Below are positions 24,239 to 33,852 of a stretch of DNA of 64,000 bases, piece after piece; position 1 is the stretch's first letter, and every line of letters begins with the position of its first letter. The translations under genes were made by a program, and so were the position numbers. The stretch covers positions 62,001 to 126,000 of the forward strand of contig NZ_SUMC01000010.1 in the NCBI RefSeq assembly GCF_005047355.1, in the 5' to 3' direction. This DNA is from Actinacidiphila oryziradicis (GTDB taxonomy: Bacteria; Actinomycetota; Actinomycetes; Streptomycetales; Streptomycetaceae). Below the pieces are notes generated by a model, which was given only the letters and a program-made list of their open reading frames with translations, ran no database searches and was not told the origin of the DNA.

Positions 24239-27172
24239 GTGACCACGCTCAGCAACTCCGTGCCTACCAGCGAGAACGTTGCCAGTCAGGATCTGGCCCG
24301 CAGGCTCCGCCAGGAACTCCAAGGCGAGGTCGCCTTCGACGACTACACCCGGCACTTGTTCGCGCGGGATGCGAGCATGTACTCGATAACTCCGGTGGGC
24401 GTGGCGTTCCCGCGCCATGCCGGGGACGTGGCGGCCGCGGTGACGGCGGCCGCAGAGTCCGGCGTGCCGCTGGTGCCCCGGGGCGCCGGCACCAGCCTCG
24501 CCGGCCAGACCATCGGACCGGGCCTGGTGCTGGACCTGTCCCGGCACATGAACCGCATCCTGGAGATCGACGCCGAGAACCGCACCGCCCGCGTCCAGGC
24601 GGGTGTGGTGCAGGACCAGCTCAATCAGGCGGCCGCACAGCATGGACTGATGTTCGGCCCGGACACCTCGACCAGCAACCGCGCCACGATCGGCGGGATG
24701 ATCGGAAACAACTCGGCCGGCAGCGGATCGGTCCGCTACGGCATGACCATCGATCACGTGCGTGAGCTCGATGTGGTGCTCTCCGACGCCGGCTTCGCCC
24801 ACCTGGCCCCGGTGGACGAGACCGAGCGGGCACGCCGGGCACAGGCGGCCACCCTTGAGGGCGGCATCTACCGACAGCTGCCGGAGATCGTGCGCGCGAA
24901 CTCCTCCGCCATCGCTGAGGGATTTCCCAAGTTCTGGCGCCGGGCCGGCGGCTACCGGCTTGACCGGCTCCTCGGGGACGGCCCGTTCGACCTGGCGAAG
25001 TTCGTCGTCGGCTCCGAGGGCACGCTCGTGGTCGTCACCGAGGCCGTCGTCGACCTCGTGCCCAAGCCACGCCGGACGGTGATCGCCGTCGGGCACTTCA
25101 CCTCGACGCCCGCCGCCATCGCGGCCACCGAGGACGCGCTGTCCTGCGATCCGGCGGCCGTCGAGCTGATGGACCGGACGATCCTTGATCTGTCCCGGCA
25201 GAAAATCGAGTACGCGTCGCTGGGCACCATCCTCGAAGGCGACCCCGAGGCACTGCTCTTCGTAACCTTCACTGGGGACGACGAGCAGCAACTCCTCGGC
25301 CAGCTCCAGCGGGTGACCGCACTATGGCAACGCCACGGCCACGGTTACCACACGCTGCAGGCCGTCACGGCCGACCAGCAGTCGGCCCTGCTCAAGGTCC
25401 GCAAGTCAAGCCTGGGCCTGTTGATGGCCGCCAGTGTCGGCACGCGCCGTCCCCTGGCGTTCGTGGAGGACACCGCGGTCGACCCCGTGCACCTCGCCGA
25501 CTACACCCAGCGCTTCAAGGCGGTGCTGGACCGCCACGACATGACGGCCGGCTTCTACGGCCACTGCTCGGTCGGCTGCCTGCACATCCGCCCCTTCGTC
25601 GACCTCACCGATCCGGCGGAGGTGCGGAAGATGCGCGCCGTAGCGGAGGAGGTCAAGGATCTGGTCAGGGAGTACGGCGGCGTCAACTCCAGCGAGCACG
25701 GCGACGGGCTGGCCAGAAGCGAGTTCAACCGGGAGATCTTCGGCGACAAGCTCTACGAGGCCATGCGCCAGGTCAAGCATGTCTTCGACCCGGACGACCG
25801 GATGAACCCGGGCAAGATCGTGGACGCCCCGTCGATGACGGACAACCTGCGTGACCCGGCGCTGCCACCGGCAACGCCGTTCCGGACGCGGCTGGACTTC
25901 GAGGTGGTCGGCGGCATGCGCGACGCCGCGGACCGCTGCATGAACATCGGGTTGTGCCGCAAAAGCACCACCGGCGCCATGTGCCCGTCGTACATGGCCA
26001 CCCGCCAGGAAGAGCACTCCACCCGCGGACGCGCCAACGCCCTGGTCAAGGCGCTGTCCCAGCCCGACCCACGGGAGGCCCTCGGCGACGAGCGGCTGCA
26101 CGAGATCCTGGATCTGTGCCTCGGTTGCAAGGCATGCAAGAGTGAGTGTCCGCTCGGCGTGGACATGGCCGCGCTCAAGAGCGAGACGCTGTCGCACTAT
26201 CACGACCTGCACGGGACTCCCCTGCGGTCCCGGATCTTCGGCGCGATCCGGTTGCTGAACCGGTTGGGCTCGGCGACAGCACCGCTGTCCAACCTGCCCG
26301 GACGGAGCCGTCGGGTGCGCCGGCTGATGGACCGGCTGGTCGGCATCACGCCGGCGAGGCCGCTGCCGAAGTTCGCGCGGCTCAACCTGCTGCGCTGGTT
26401 CCGCCGGCGTACGAGTCCGGCGCCACCCGTCACCCAGGGAACGGTCACCTTCCTCGCCGACTCATTCACCACGTTCACCGAGCCCGATATCGGCCGTGCG
26501 GCCATCGAATTGCTGGAACGGGCCGGGTGGCAGGTCCAACTGGAGGGCGGCGGCTGCTGCGGCAGGTCCAGCCTGTCCAAGGGGCTCGTCGACGACGCCA
26601 AGGACAAGGCGCGCAAGCTCGCCCATTCGCTGAGCGCGACGGGGGAACCCGGCTCACCGATCGTGGGCTGCGAACCGTCCTGCCTGATGACCCTGCGGGA
26701 CGAGCACCTGGCACTGCTGCCCGACGACGTGGCGGTCAAGGACGTCGCGGGCCGGGTACGGCAGGTGGAGGAGTTGCTGGGCGAGGCCATTGACGACGGC
26801 CGGCTGCGGCTGCGCGCGGATTCCTGGCTCGCCGGGCGGAGGCTGCTTTATCACGGCCACTGCCACCAGAAGGCGGAGGTGGGCACTGCCGCGACCATTG
26901 CACTGCTCAAGCGGATCCCCGGGGTCCAGGTTGACGAACTCGACGCCGGATGTTGCGGCATGGCCGGATCCTTCGGATTTGAATCCGAACACTACGACGT
27001 GTCGATGACAGTAGGAAATGACCGCCTCTTCCCAGCCGTCAAAGCGGCCTCTGAAGACACGGTCCTGGTGGCCACCGGAGTGTCCTGCCGACAGCAAATT
27101 GCCCATGGCGGCAGACGCCGTGCCAGTCACCCGGTAGAACTCATTCGCTCCGCGCTCGATTCGCCTGATTAG
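24239..27172 (+). CDS. Fused FAD-linked oxidase and Fe-S (glycolate/D-lactate dehydrogenase-like) protein
   Basis: A 977-residue protein from GTG 24239 with GGAAGGAG upstream. It has an FAD-binding type 4 domain (VPLVPRGAGTSLAGQTIG, then SNRATIGGMIGNNSAGS), an FAD-oxidase C-terminal domain (VGSEGTLVVVTEAVVDLVPKPR; GHCSVGCLHIRPFVDL), two 4Fe-4S motifs (CMNIGLC...CPSY near 566; CLGCKACKSECP near 627) and two cysteine-rich CCG domains (GGGCCGRSS, DAGCCGMAGSFG). This is the single-chain form of GlcD/GlcF or Dld-type dehydrogenases, which oxidise a D-2-hydroxyacid and pass electrons to the quinone pool. The substrate is not defined. Confidence 0.92.
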   Translation: MTTLSNSVPTSENVASQDLARRLRQELQGEVAFDDYTRHLFARDASMYSITPVGVAFPRHAGDVAAAVTAAAESGVPLVPRGAGTSLAGQTIGPGLVLDLSRHMNRILEIDAENRTARVQAGVVQDQLNQAAAQHGLMFGPDTSTSNRATIGGMIGNNSAGSGSVRYGMTIDHVRELDVVLSDAGFAHLAPVDETERARRAQAATLEGGIYRQLPEIVRANSSAIAEGFPKFWRRAGGYRLDRLLGDGPFDLAKFVVGSEGTLVVVTEAVVDLVPKPRRTVIAVGHFTSTPAAIAATEDALSCDPAAVELMDRTILDLSRQKIEYASLGTILEGDPEALLFVTFTGDDEQQLLGQLQRVTALWQRHGHGYHTLQAVTADQQSALLKVRKSSLGLLMAASVGTRRPLAFVEDTAVDPVHLADYTQRFKAVLDRHDMTAGFYGHCSVGCLHIRPFVDLTDPAEVRKMRAVAEEVKDLVREYGGVNSSEHGDGLARSEFNREIFGDKLYEAMRQVKHVFDPDDRMNPGKIVDAPSMTDNLRDPALPPATPFRTRLDFEVVGGMRDAADRCMNIGLCRKSTTGAMCPSYMATRQEEHSTRGRANALVKALSQPDPREALGDERLHEILDLCLGCKACKSECPLGVDMAALKSETLSHYHDLHGTPLRSRIFGAIRLLNRLGSATAPLSNLPGRSRRVRRLMDRLVGITPARPLPKFARLNLLRWFRRRTSPAPPVTQGTVTFLADSFTTFTEPDIGRAAIELLERAGWQVQLEGGGCCGRSSLSKGLVDDAKDKARKLAHSLSATGEPGSPIVGCEPSCLMTLRDEHLALLPDDVAVKDVAGRVRQVEELLGEAIDDGRLRLRADSWLAGRRLLYHGHCHQKAEVGTAATIALLKRIPGVQVDELDAGCCGMAGSFGFESEHYDVSMTVGNDRLFPAVKAASEDTVLVATGVSCRQQIAHGGRRRASHPVELIRSALDSPD

Positions 27173-27517
27173 CCCGAACGTCCCGGCTTGATTCCGCCAC
27201 GTCAACGAAGGTGCGCACGGTGACCAGCATCCTCGCCGGGCCGGCACGCCCGCTTGCTATTCCATCGTCTGCCCGGCTGCGGCGGCACGCTGAAAATATT
27301 CCGGCCGCTCGTGACCGGAGTATTGACTTCGCACTACAGGCTAAATATCTTTCCGAATGCGGTATTCGATCCCACCGGAAGACCATTCAGCGGAATATCC
27401 GGAAAGAACGATTGCCCGCTGTATGGGAGTCTCATTCCATCGGAGACGCCTTCAATCGGCGCTCGGCGCAGAGCCGAGCAGCCACCGTGCGAAAACAACC
27501 TACAAGGAGGTAGGTCG
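27173..27517. other. Intergenic region before the MFS gene
   Basis: 345 bp with no credible gene. It is less GC-rich than its surroundings (27240-27420). The length suggests a separate promoter or an mRNA-processing region for the transporter gene. No copy of the 23-bp palindrome is evident here. Confidence 0.4.
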
Positions 27518-28855
27518 TTGGCCACGCAGAAATCCATTGTCCGGCGCCGGTCCGAAATGAAGCGATGGACCAGAATCCTTCCGGTCATCGTCATCATCTA
27601 CGTGATCTGCTACATCGACCGCTCGAACATCAGTTTCGCCTTGCCTCACCTCCAGAAGGACATGCATCTCTCCGGGGCTCAAGCGGGCTTCGCGACCGGC
27701 ATGTTCTTCTGGGGCTATCTACTGCTTCAGGTCCCCGGCGGCTACATGGCCGAGCGGTGGAGCGCAAAGCGGTGGGTCGCGATTCTGATAGTGCTGTGGA
27801 GTGCGGCCGCGGTCGCCTCAGGGTTTACCCACAACCTCACCGAACTCGTGCTCGCCCGTTTCCTGCTCGGGGTCGCCGAGGGTGGCGTGCAGCCCGCGCT
27901 GATGTCCACCATCCGGTCCTGGTTCCCGTTCGCCGAACGCAGCCGGGCATATTCGATCTTCAAGCTGTACACACCGATCGCGGCAATCATCGCCGCGCCG
28001 TCCGCAGGTTTGATCCTGACCTATGCGGACTGGCGCTGGATGTTCATCATCATGGGCGGCGGCCCACTCATCTTCGGGCTCGCCGCGTGGCTGTACATCA
28101 TCCGCGACACGCCGGCGAAAGCGGAGTGGCTGTCGGACAACGAGCGTAACCACATCGAGAAATCTCGCACCGAGGAAGGCGAGCCGCTCAAAAACCGTGG
28201 AGGTTTCAAGGCTGCGTTCACCAGCCCGATCGTGTGGCTGTTCGCTCTCATCTACACGTTGACCCAGCTCGGCCTGCTCGGACTCTCCATGTGGTTGCCG
28301 AGCGTGCTCAAGACGGCCTTCCACACCGATATGAAGGTCGGTCTTGTGGCAATGCTGCCGCAGATTGCCGCCGGCCTCGCGATCATTCTGGTCGGTCGGT
28401 CGGCGGACCGTCACGGCAAGCACATCACCCATATGTGCGCCGTCCTCGGTGTCGGAGCCGTGGTTCTCGCCGGTGCGGGTCTGATCTCGGCTCAACAGAA
28501 ATGGCTCGTTCTGGGGGCGATGATTGTAGGCACGGCGGCATCGATTGCCTGGTATGGACCCTTCTGGGCGACAGTCACCAAGCTCACGCCGGTGGCCGCC
28601 GCGGGCGCCGGCATCGGCATCATCAACGGGGTCGGCAACCTCGGTGGCTTCTTCGGGCCATACATCGGCGGATGGCTCAGCGACATCAGCGGCGGTGGAT
28701 ACGCACTCACTCAGGTCTTCTTCGGCCTGGTCTTCGCTGTGGCCGCGCTGCTCGTCCTCACGCTGCGAAAGAGGTTGCGCGAGGCCACGAGCGCCCCGCC
28801 AGCCGGTCCCGGAACGGCCGGGACGGAGGGAGCGCCCGCAGTCAGATCCGCCTGA
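27518..28855 (+). CDS. MFS transporter, anion:cation symporter (ACS) family
   Basis: I place the start at TTG 27518 because AAGGAGG lies 7 nt upstream; this gives 445 residues. Twelve hydrophobic segments are visible. The N-terminal signature IYVICYIDRSNISFALPHLQKDMHLS and GYLLLQVPGGYMAERWSAKRWV are typical of ACS-family carriers (phthalate, tartrate, glucarate, hydroxy-acid anions). The central loop is charged (SRTEEGEPLKNRG). It probably imports the organic acid used by the surrounding enzymes. A 20-bp hairpin follows. Confidence 0.9.
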   Translation: MATQKSIVRRRSEMKRWTRILPVIVIIYVICYIDRSNISFALPHLQKDMHLSGAQAGFATGMFFWGYLLLQVPGGYMAERWSAKRWVAILIVLWSAAAVASGFTHNLTELVLARFLLGVAEGGVQPALMSTIRSWFPFAERSRAYSIFKLYTPIAAIIAAPSAGLILTYADWRWMFIIMGGGPLIFGLAAWLYIIRDTPAKAEWLSDNERNHIEKSRTEEGEPLKNRGGFKAAFTSPIVWLFALIYTLTQLGLLGLSMWLPSVLKTAFHTDMKVGLVAMLPQIAAGLAIILVGRSADRHGKHITHMCAVLGVGAVVLAGAGLISAQQKWLVLGAMIVGTAASIAWYGPFWATVTKLTPVAAAGAGIGIINGVGNLGGFFGPYIGGWLSDISGGGYALTQVFFGLVFAVAALLVLTLRKRLREATSAPPAGPGTAGTEGAPAVRSA

Positions 28856-28866
28856 CGGTTCACATC

Positions 28867-28909
28867 CCGCGGTACCAGGCCGTCGGCTCCCGACGGCCTG
28901 GTACCGCGG
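28867..28909. terminator. Very strong hairpin, 20-bp perfect stem
   Basis: Arms at 28867-28886 and 28890-28909 are perfectly complementary around a CTC loop. It starts 11 bp after the MFS stop and ends 48 bp before the next gene. It should end or strongly attenuate the operon transcript. No U-tract. Confidence 0.8.
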
Positions 28910-28957
28910 CGTTCACGCTTCAAGGGCCCCGAAGGGCCCGGACAGGAGAGATGATCA

Positions 28958-29731
28958 GTGCGGTTGGTCAGGTATCGCAAGGGAGAGCACACCGGGGCCG
29001 GTGCGCTGGTGGGCGAGTACGTCCATGACATGGGGGACGGCCCGCTGGGCCGTACGAGGCCCGGCCCGAGGGTCGCGGCCCTGGACGAGGTCGAGTTGCT
29101 CGCGCCGTGCGACCCACGAGTGATCGTGTGCGCGGGGAGCAACTACGCAGGCCAGATAGCCGAGAAACAGCGGCCGTGGCCCACTCAGCCGGCGTTGTTC
29201 CTCAAGGCGCCCAACGCCGTGGTGGGGCCGGGCGCGGCGGTGATCCGCCCTGCGGGGCTGCGGCGGCTGGAGTACGAGGGGGAACTGGCCGTCGTGATCG
29301 GCCGCACCGCCCGCGAGGTCACCGCGGCGTCGTTCGCCGACTACGTGCTCGGCTACACCTGCGCCAACGACGTCACCGCGGACGACTGGCGCGCGGACGG
29401 ACAGTGGGCCAGGGCCAAAAGCGCGGACACCTTCTGCCCGCTCGGACCGTGGATCGAGACCGAGATCGCTGACCCGGCATCACTGCGGCTGAGCACCCTG
29501 GTCAACGGCCGGACGGTCCAGGACGGCTCCACCTCGGAAATGGTCTTCGGCGTGGGGGAACTGCTGGCTTTCGTCACCCGCTGGATCACCCTGCAACCGG
29601 GTGACGTGCTGCTCACAGGCAGCCCCGCGGGCGTCGGACCGCTGGTCCCCGGGGACCGGGTGGAGATCCGGATCGAGGGCGTGGGCACGCTCTCCAACCC
29701 GGTCCTGGGACCGCAGCCCCCCGAAGTGTGA
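28958..29731 (+). CDS. Fumarylacetoacetate hydrolase (FAH) family protein
   Basis: A 257-residue protein from GTG 28958 with GGAGAG upstream. It carries IVCAGSNYAGQ, FLKAPNAVVGPG, the metal-binding EYEGELAVVIGRTAREV and GYTCANDVTADDW, and LLTGSPAGVGPLVPGDRVEIRIEGVGTLSNPV. The FAH fold covers acylpyruvate hydrolases, oxaloacetate decarboxylases and 2-hydratases; the exact reaction cannot be told. It follows the MFS gene after a strong hairpin and is probably the last step of this pathway. Confidence 0.88.
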   Translation: MRLVRYRKGEHTGAGALVGEYVHDMGDGPLGRTRPGPRVAALDEVELLAPCDPRVIVCAGSNYAGQIAEKQRPWPTQPALFLKAPNAVVGPGAAVIRPAGLRRLEYEGELAVVIGRTAREVTAASFADYVLGYTCANDVTADDWRADGQWARAKSADTFCPLGPWIETEIADPASLRLSTLVNGRTVQDGSTSEMVFGVGELLAFVTRWITLQPGDVLLTGSPAGVGPLVPGDRVEIRIEGVGTLSNPVLGPQPPEV

Positions 29732-30074
29732 GGGGCGCGGCAGGCGCCGCAGAAGTCGAAGGGCGTAGCTGACGGCGTCTTCGAGGCTCAGGCTGCTGCC
29801 ATAGCGGAAGGCCGCGCTTGGAACGCCTGCTCTCCGCTGCGGCCTTTCGCCGGTACTGGAGGGGAGGAGTGAGGGGATCGGGCGATCGGGCGCCAGCGGC
29901 GTGGACCGTGGCCGGGGCGTCGCCCGCCGCCCCACCTATCCGCGCGGCCTCTTAGGAACGCGGAGAACAGGCGGAGGCTGCGCCGGCCTTCGTCGACCGG
30001 CATGCCGCCGCCGCGCCCACCGGAGGAAGTGGGTGGGCGCGGCGGCGGGCAACGATCGGCCGGGCGGCGTGGGT
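29732..30074. other. Convergent intergenic region with a terminator at 30005-30048
   Basis: No credible gene. Near its right end a hairpin with 17-bp GC-rich arms (30005-30021 and 30032-30048) and a 10-nt loop can terminate both the rightward FAH operon and the leftward glycosidase operon. Confidence 0.65.
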
Positions 30075-31865
30075 TCAGGCCGACGGACCGGTCCGGCTGA
30101 TCCGGGCCAGTCCTCCCGAGGGGACCGGCAGGATGGAGGCGCCGCCGCCGAGTTCGGCGTCGGCCTGGTGGGTGACGCGGCCGCGGGCGTCCCGGATCTC
30201 GACGCGCACGGCGACCGGGGCCCCGTCGCTGACCACGATCGGCGCGCTGTCGTCCGCATTCGCGATCAACAGTTCGCTCCACGCCGCCGGAAGGCGCACC
30301 GCGTGCGGCGCGTAGCGGCAGACGAAGTGGAGTCCCGCGTCGCGGGCGGTCACCAGCGGGTACAGCAGGTCAGGCCGCTCGGGCACCAGTTCACCGTGCA
30401 GGAGCGTGTCGCGGTGCTCGGACCAGACGCCGAGCCAGAACTCCAGCGCCTCGGACTGCGCGCGACCGAGGCGCATGAGGTCCATGGACACTTGCGGAAC
30501 GCCGGGCAGCGCATTGATCAGATGGTGCGCGACGCGCTCGGCGGCGTCGTCCTCGGCCCACATGATGGGGTCGCCGTGGATCGGCGTGCCGGGCCGTGCC
30601 ATGCGCAGATCGAGGATGCCGACCCGGTTCTGGGTCGCGCTGAGCGGGCAGTCGCCCACCCGCAGCATCGTGGCGAACCGGCCGATCTCCGGGTGGACGT
30701 ACGGTTCGCGGAACTCGATCAGCGGCGCGGTGCCGGCCGCCTCGATCCCGGCGACGATCTCCTGAAGCAGTCGCGCGGTCGCCGCGACCGGCGACTGCGA
30801 CGGGGGATCGTCCGGGTCGGCCTTGGCGAATCGTTCGAGGAAGTCGAGCTTGAGGCCGTCCGCTCCGGTGCGCAGGACGAGGTCCTGGATCCGTTCGACG
30901 AGGTAGCGGCGGGTGGCCGGGTCCCGGGGATCGAGCACGTCCGCTTCGAGCTCCGGCTCGCCGTACATCGTCGCCAGACCGAGCGAGCGTGCCCGGGAGT
31001 CGTACCCGGCGAACGGCGTGCCGACCCACCACATCGTGCGCAGCCCGCGCGAGCGCAGCGCCGCCACCATGCCGGCCGGGTCGGGGAACTTCTCCGGGGC
31101 CGCCTCCCAGTCGCCGCAGGACCCGTAGCCGCGCGCGCGGGACATGGTCTGCCAGCCGTCGTCCACGATGACCGTGCCGAAGCCGAGCGCGACGGCCCGG
31201 TCGGCCTGGTCCAGCACCGCGGCAGCGGTGACCTCCTGGTGTGCGAAGTACCAGGTGCACAGCACCGCGTCCTGCGCGCCCGGAACCGTGCGCACTCCAC
31301 GGCCGCGCTGGAGCCAGCGCCCTGTTTCCGGGACCGCCCGTGCGAACGGCCGGCCGGAGACGTCGAGCAGCAGTCTGATCTCGTCATGCGGGGCCGGGTC
31401 GTGCACGGTCACCATGACGACGAACTCGGCGGTCTCCTCGACCAGCCCGGCCCGCACCGACGTGCGGCAGGCGCCGGCGTCGAGGGCGTAGACGAGCCCG
31501 GTGCGGTCCCGGCGCAGCAGGAGCGCCCCGATCGGGATGTCGGCCAGCGCGGTCGTGTCGACCGGCTCCGCCCACAACGGCGGGATGGTCGCGTGCGGGA
31601 CGGTGCTGCCGGGACGCCACCAGGCGACCGCGTCCACGGCCGGCAGGACCACTGTGAGGCTGAGCGGCCCCTGGTGGGCGCGGAAGCTCACCTCGCACAC
31701 GCCGTCGTCCGGTTCGCGGACGGTTGCGGTGACCGCGTCGGTGGCCTGAAGGCGAAGTCCTCTCGCCGCCGCGGACTCGCCCAGAGCGACGGGTTCCTCC
31801 GGGCGGGCATTGGTGTTCCCCGGCACCCAGAAGGACAGGGGGGCCGGTGATCGGGTGTCGGTCAT
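30075..31865 (-). CDS. GH36-like alpha-galactosidase
   Basis: 596 residues from ATG 31865, which overlaps the stop of the upstream permease (ATGA). An N-terminal beta-sandwich (about 1-190) is followed by the TIM barrel. FGTVIVDDGWQT is the WxxDDGW-type block of melibiases. GADGLKLDFLERF carries the probable nucleophile Asp341. GDCPLSATQNR probably carries the acid/base Asp. A C-terminal beta domain follows. No signal peptide, so it works on imported oligosaccharides. Closely related activities (alpha-N-acetylgalactosaminidase) cannot be excluded. Confidence 0.8.
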   Translation of the reverse strand: MTDTRSPAPLSFWVPGNTNARPEEPVALGESAAARGLRLQATDAVTATVREPDDGVCEVSFRAHQGPLSLTVVLPAVDAVAWWRPGSTVPHATIPPLWAEPVDTTALADIPIGALLLRRDRTGLVYALDAGACRTSVRAGLVEETAEFVVMVTVHDPAPHDEIRLLLDVSGRPFARAVPETGRWLQRGRGVRTVPGAQDAVLCTWYFAHQEVTAAAVLDQADRAVALGFGTVIVDDGWQTMSRARGYGSCGDWEAAPEKFPDPAGMVAALRSRGLRTMWWVGTPFAGYDSRARSLGLATMYGEPELEADVLDPRDPATRRYLVERIQDLVLRTGADGLKLDFLERFAKADPDDPPSQSPVAATARLLQEIVAGIEAAGTAPLIEFREPYVHPEIGRFATMLRVGDCPLSATQNRVGILDLRMARPGTPIHGDPIMWAEDDAAERVAHHLINALPGVPQVSMDLMRLGRAQSEALEFWLGVWSEHRDTLLHGELVPERPDLLYPLVTARDAGLHFVCRYAPHAVRLPAAWSELLIANADDSAPIVVSDGAPVAVRVEIRDARGRVTHQADAELGGGASILPVPSGGLARISRTGPSA

Positions 31866-32758
31866 TTGCTCCCCGTGAACGATATGCCGCCGATGATGTG
31901 GCGCTGGGCGAAGAAGAAGATCACGACGCACGGCAGAGTCACCACGAGCGTCGTGGCCATCAGCAATGGCGTGTCGGTGCCGTTCACCGACTGGAATCCG
32001 GCGAGCGCCAGGGGAAGGGTCTTCCAGCGGTCCGTCTGGATGTAGATGGCAGCTTGGAAGAAGTTGTTCCAGTAGGACATGAACTGCATGACCGCGGTCG
32101 CGATGATGATCGGGCGTGACAGAGGCAGATAGATCGAGAACCAGATGCGGAACCAGCCCGCGCCGTCGATGACGGCGGCGTCGGTCAGCGATTCCGGCAG
32201 CCGCAGGTAGAACTGCCGGTAGAGGAAGATGAAGAAGGCCGACCCGAAGAACGTGGGCACGATGATCGGGTAGAGCGTGTTCATCATGTCCAGGTTCTTG
32301 AACAGGATGAACTGCGGGACGATCGTGACCTCCTGCGGCAGCAGGAGCGTGGCGAGGACGACGCCGAACAGCACACCGGCTCCGCGCGCCCGGATCCGGG
32401 CGAACGCGAATCCGATCAGGGACGACGAGTACACCACCGCGACGACCGGGATCAGCGTGCTGATGAGCGAGTTCTCGAAATAGTGCCAGAACGGAAAGGA
32501 ATTGAGGCCGGAGGAGAAGTTCGACCACTGCCACTGCACGGGCCAGAGCGACGGGCCGGCGGAGGCGACCCCCTGTTGCGTCCGCAACGCGGTCGCGATC
32601 ATCCAGATGAAGGGGTAGGCGAACAGGACCGATCCCACGGTCAGAACGGCGACGGAGACGTACCGCGACGCCGCGGTTCCGTCCTTCCGCCCCGGGCGTT
32701 CCTCCTCGTTGCGGGTGCTCCCGTTCGCCGGGGCCCCGGTCATGGTGTCACTTGACAC
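31862..32758 (-). CDS. Carbohydrate ABC transporter permease (MalG-like)
   Basis: A 298-residue protein with six membrane segments. The EAA loop reads DAAVIDGAGWFRIWFSIYLPLSRPII. It has a hydrophilic N-terminal tail of about 30 residues. It pairs with the MalF-like gene upstream (11-nt overlap) to form a CUT1 sugar importer. No dedicated ATPase gene is in the locus; Streptomyces CUT1 systems usually share a housekeeping MsiK ATPase. Confidence 0.93.
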   Translation of the reverse strand: MSSDTMTGAPANGSTRNEEERPGRKDGTAASRYVSVAVLTVGSVLFAYPFIWMIATALRTQQGVASAGPSLWPVQWQWSNFSSGLNSFPFWHYFENSLISTLIPVVAVVYSSSLIGFAFARIRARGAGVLFGVVLATLLLPQEVTIVPQFILFKNLDMMNTLYPIIVPTFFGSAFFIFLYRQFYLRLPESLTDAAVIDGAGWFRIWFSIYLPLSRPIIIATAVMQFMSYWNNFFQAAIYIQTDRWKTLPLALAGFQSVNGTDTPLLMATTLVVTLPCVVIFFFAQRHIIGGISFTGSK

Positions 32759-33809
32759 GGAAACGCCGCCTCCTTTCCTTGGGGCGCTGCGACTCGTAGT
32801 ACACCCAGAATCCGCTTCCTCTGAAGACGAGCGCGGTCAGTAGCATGATCATGAGGAAGAGAATCCAGGCGAGGGCTGACGCGTAGCCCATCTGGAAGAA
32901 CGAGAAAGCGTTCTGGTAGAGGTACAGGACATAGAACAGCAGGGAGTTCGAGGGGCCGCCGCCGTTCTGGGTGACGACAAATCCCTGCGTGAAGGTCTGC
33001 ATCGCGTAGATGATTCCCGTGACCACGTTGAAGAAGATGACGGGGCTGATCTGCGGGATGGTGATGTTCCAGAGTGTGCGCAGCCGGCCGGCGCCGTCGA
33101 TCTCCGCGGCCTCGTACAGATCGGCCGGAATGTCCTGGAGACCGGCGAGATAGATGATCATGTTCCCGCCGACGGTCCACAGGCTCATGATGATGACGGC
33201 CGGCAGCGCCCAGCCGGGGTCGAAAAGCCACTTCGGGCCCTCGATGCCGAACAGGTGCAGGAATCCGTTGACGAGGCCGTAATCGGGGTTGAAGACCCAG
33301 ATGAACAACACCGTCTGCGCGACGCCGGAGACCAGGGAGGGCAGATACCAGATCGTGCGGAAGACGTGGATGCCGCGGACTTTCACGTTCATCAGGAGCG
33401 CGACGACGAGCGACAGCACGGTCTGGAGCGGAACGCTGACGACCGCGTAGACCAGCGTGACCTTGATGGCCTGGCCCACGGCCGGATCGTTGAGCGCCTG
33501 TTTGTAGTTCGACAGGCCGGTGAACTTCGCCGGGTCGATGAGGTTCCAGCGCATGAACGACAGGACGAGTGAATAGACCATGGGTCCCCCGGTGAACAGG
33601 AGGAACCCGATGATCCAGGGGGAGACAAAGAGCCAGAATGCCGCGGTGTTCCGGTTGATCCAGCGTCTGCGGACCGCAGTCCACAGAGCGGCGCAGATGA
33701 TCACGTAGACGAACGCCAGCATGATGATGAAGGAGACGATCGGCCTGAGACCTTGGTCCAGGTGGAACCAGGCCAGGAAATTCTCCAGACCGTGCACCAT
33801 GTCTGACAT
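32748..33809 (-). CDS. Carbohydrate ABC transporter permease (MalF-like)
   Basis: A 353-residue permease. It starts with an extra N-terminal helix (PIVSFIIMLAFVYVIICAALW), a second helix (AAFWLFVSPWIIGFLLFTGGPMVYSLVLSF), and carries the EAA loop EAAEIDGAGRLRTLWNITIPQISP. The end is strongly basic (PKERRRRFRVK). It follows the solute-binding lipoprotein gene by 43 bp. CUT1 family. Confidence 0.93.
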   Translation of the reverse strand: MSDMVHGLENFLAWFHLDQGLRPIVSFIIMLAFVYVIICAALWTAVRRRWINRNTAAFWLFVSPWIIGFLLFTGGPMVYSLVLSFMRWNLIDPAKFTGLSNYKQALNDPAVGQAIKVTLVYAVVSVPLQTVLSLVVALLMNVKVRGIHVFRTIWYLPSLVSGVAQTVLFIWVFNPDYGLVNGFLHLFGIEGPKWLFDPGWALPAVIIMSLWTVGGNMIIYLAGLQDIPADLYEAAEIDGAGRLRTLWNITIPQISPVIFFNVVTGIIYAMQTFTQGFVVTQNGGGPSNSLLFYVLYLYQNAFSFFQMGYASALAWILFLMIMLLTALVFRGSGFWVYYESQRPKERRRRFRVK

Positions 33810-33852
33810 TACGAGTGCTCTTTCTCTGCGCCGCTCATGATGTGCGGAATCG

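Noticed and set aside
29901..31850. 649-residue plus-strand ORF opposite the GH36 gene
   Set aside because: Arg/Gly/Ala-rich shadow with no domain pattern; the minus strand encodes a full GH36-like enzyme and coupled transporter genes.
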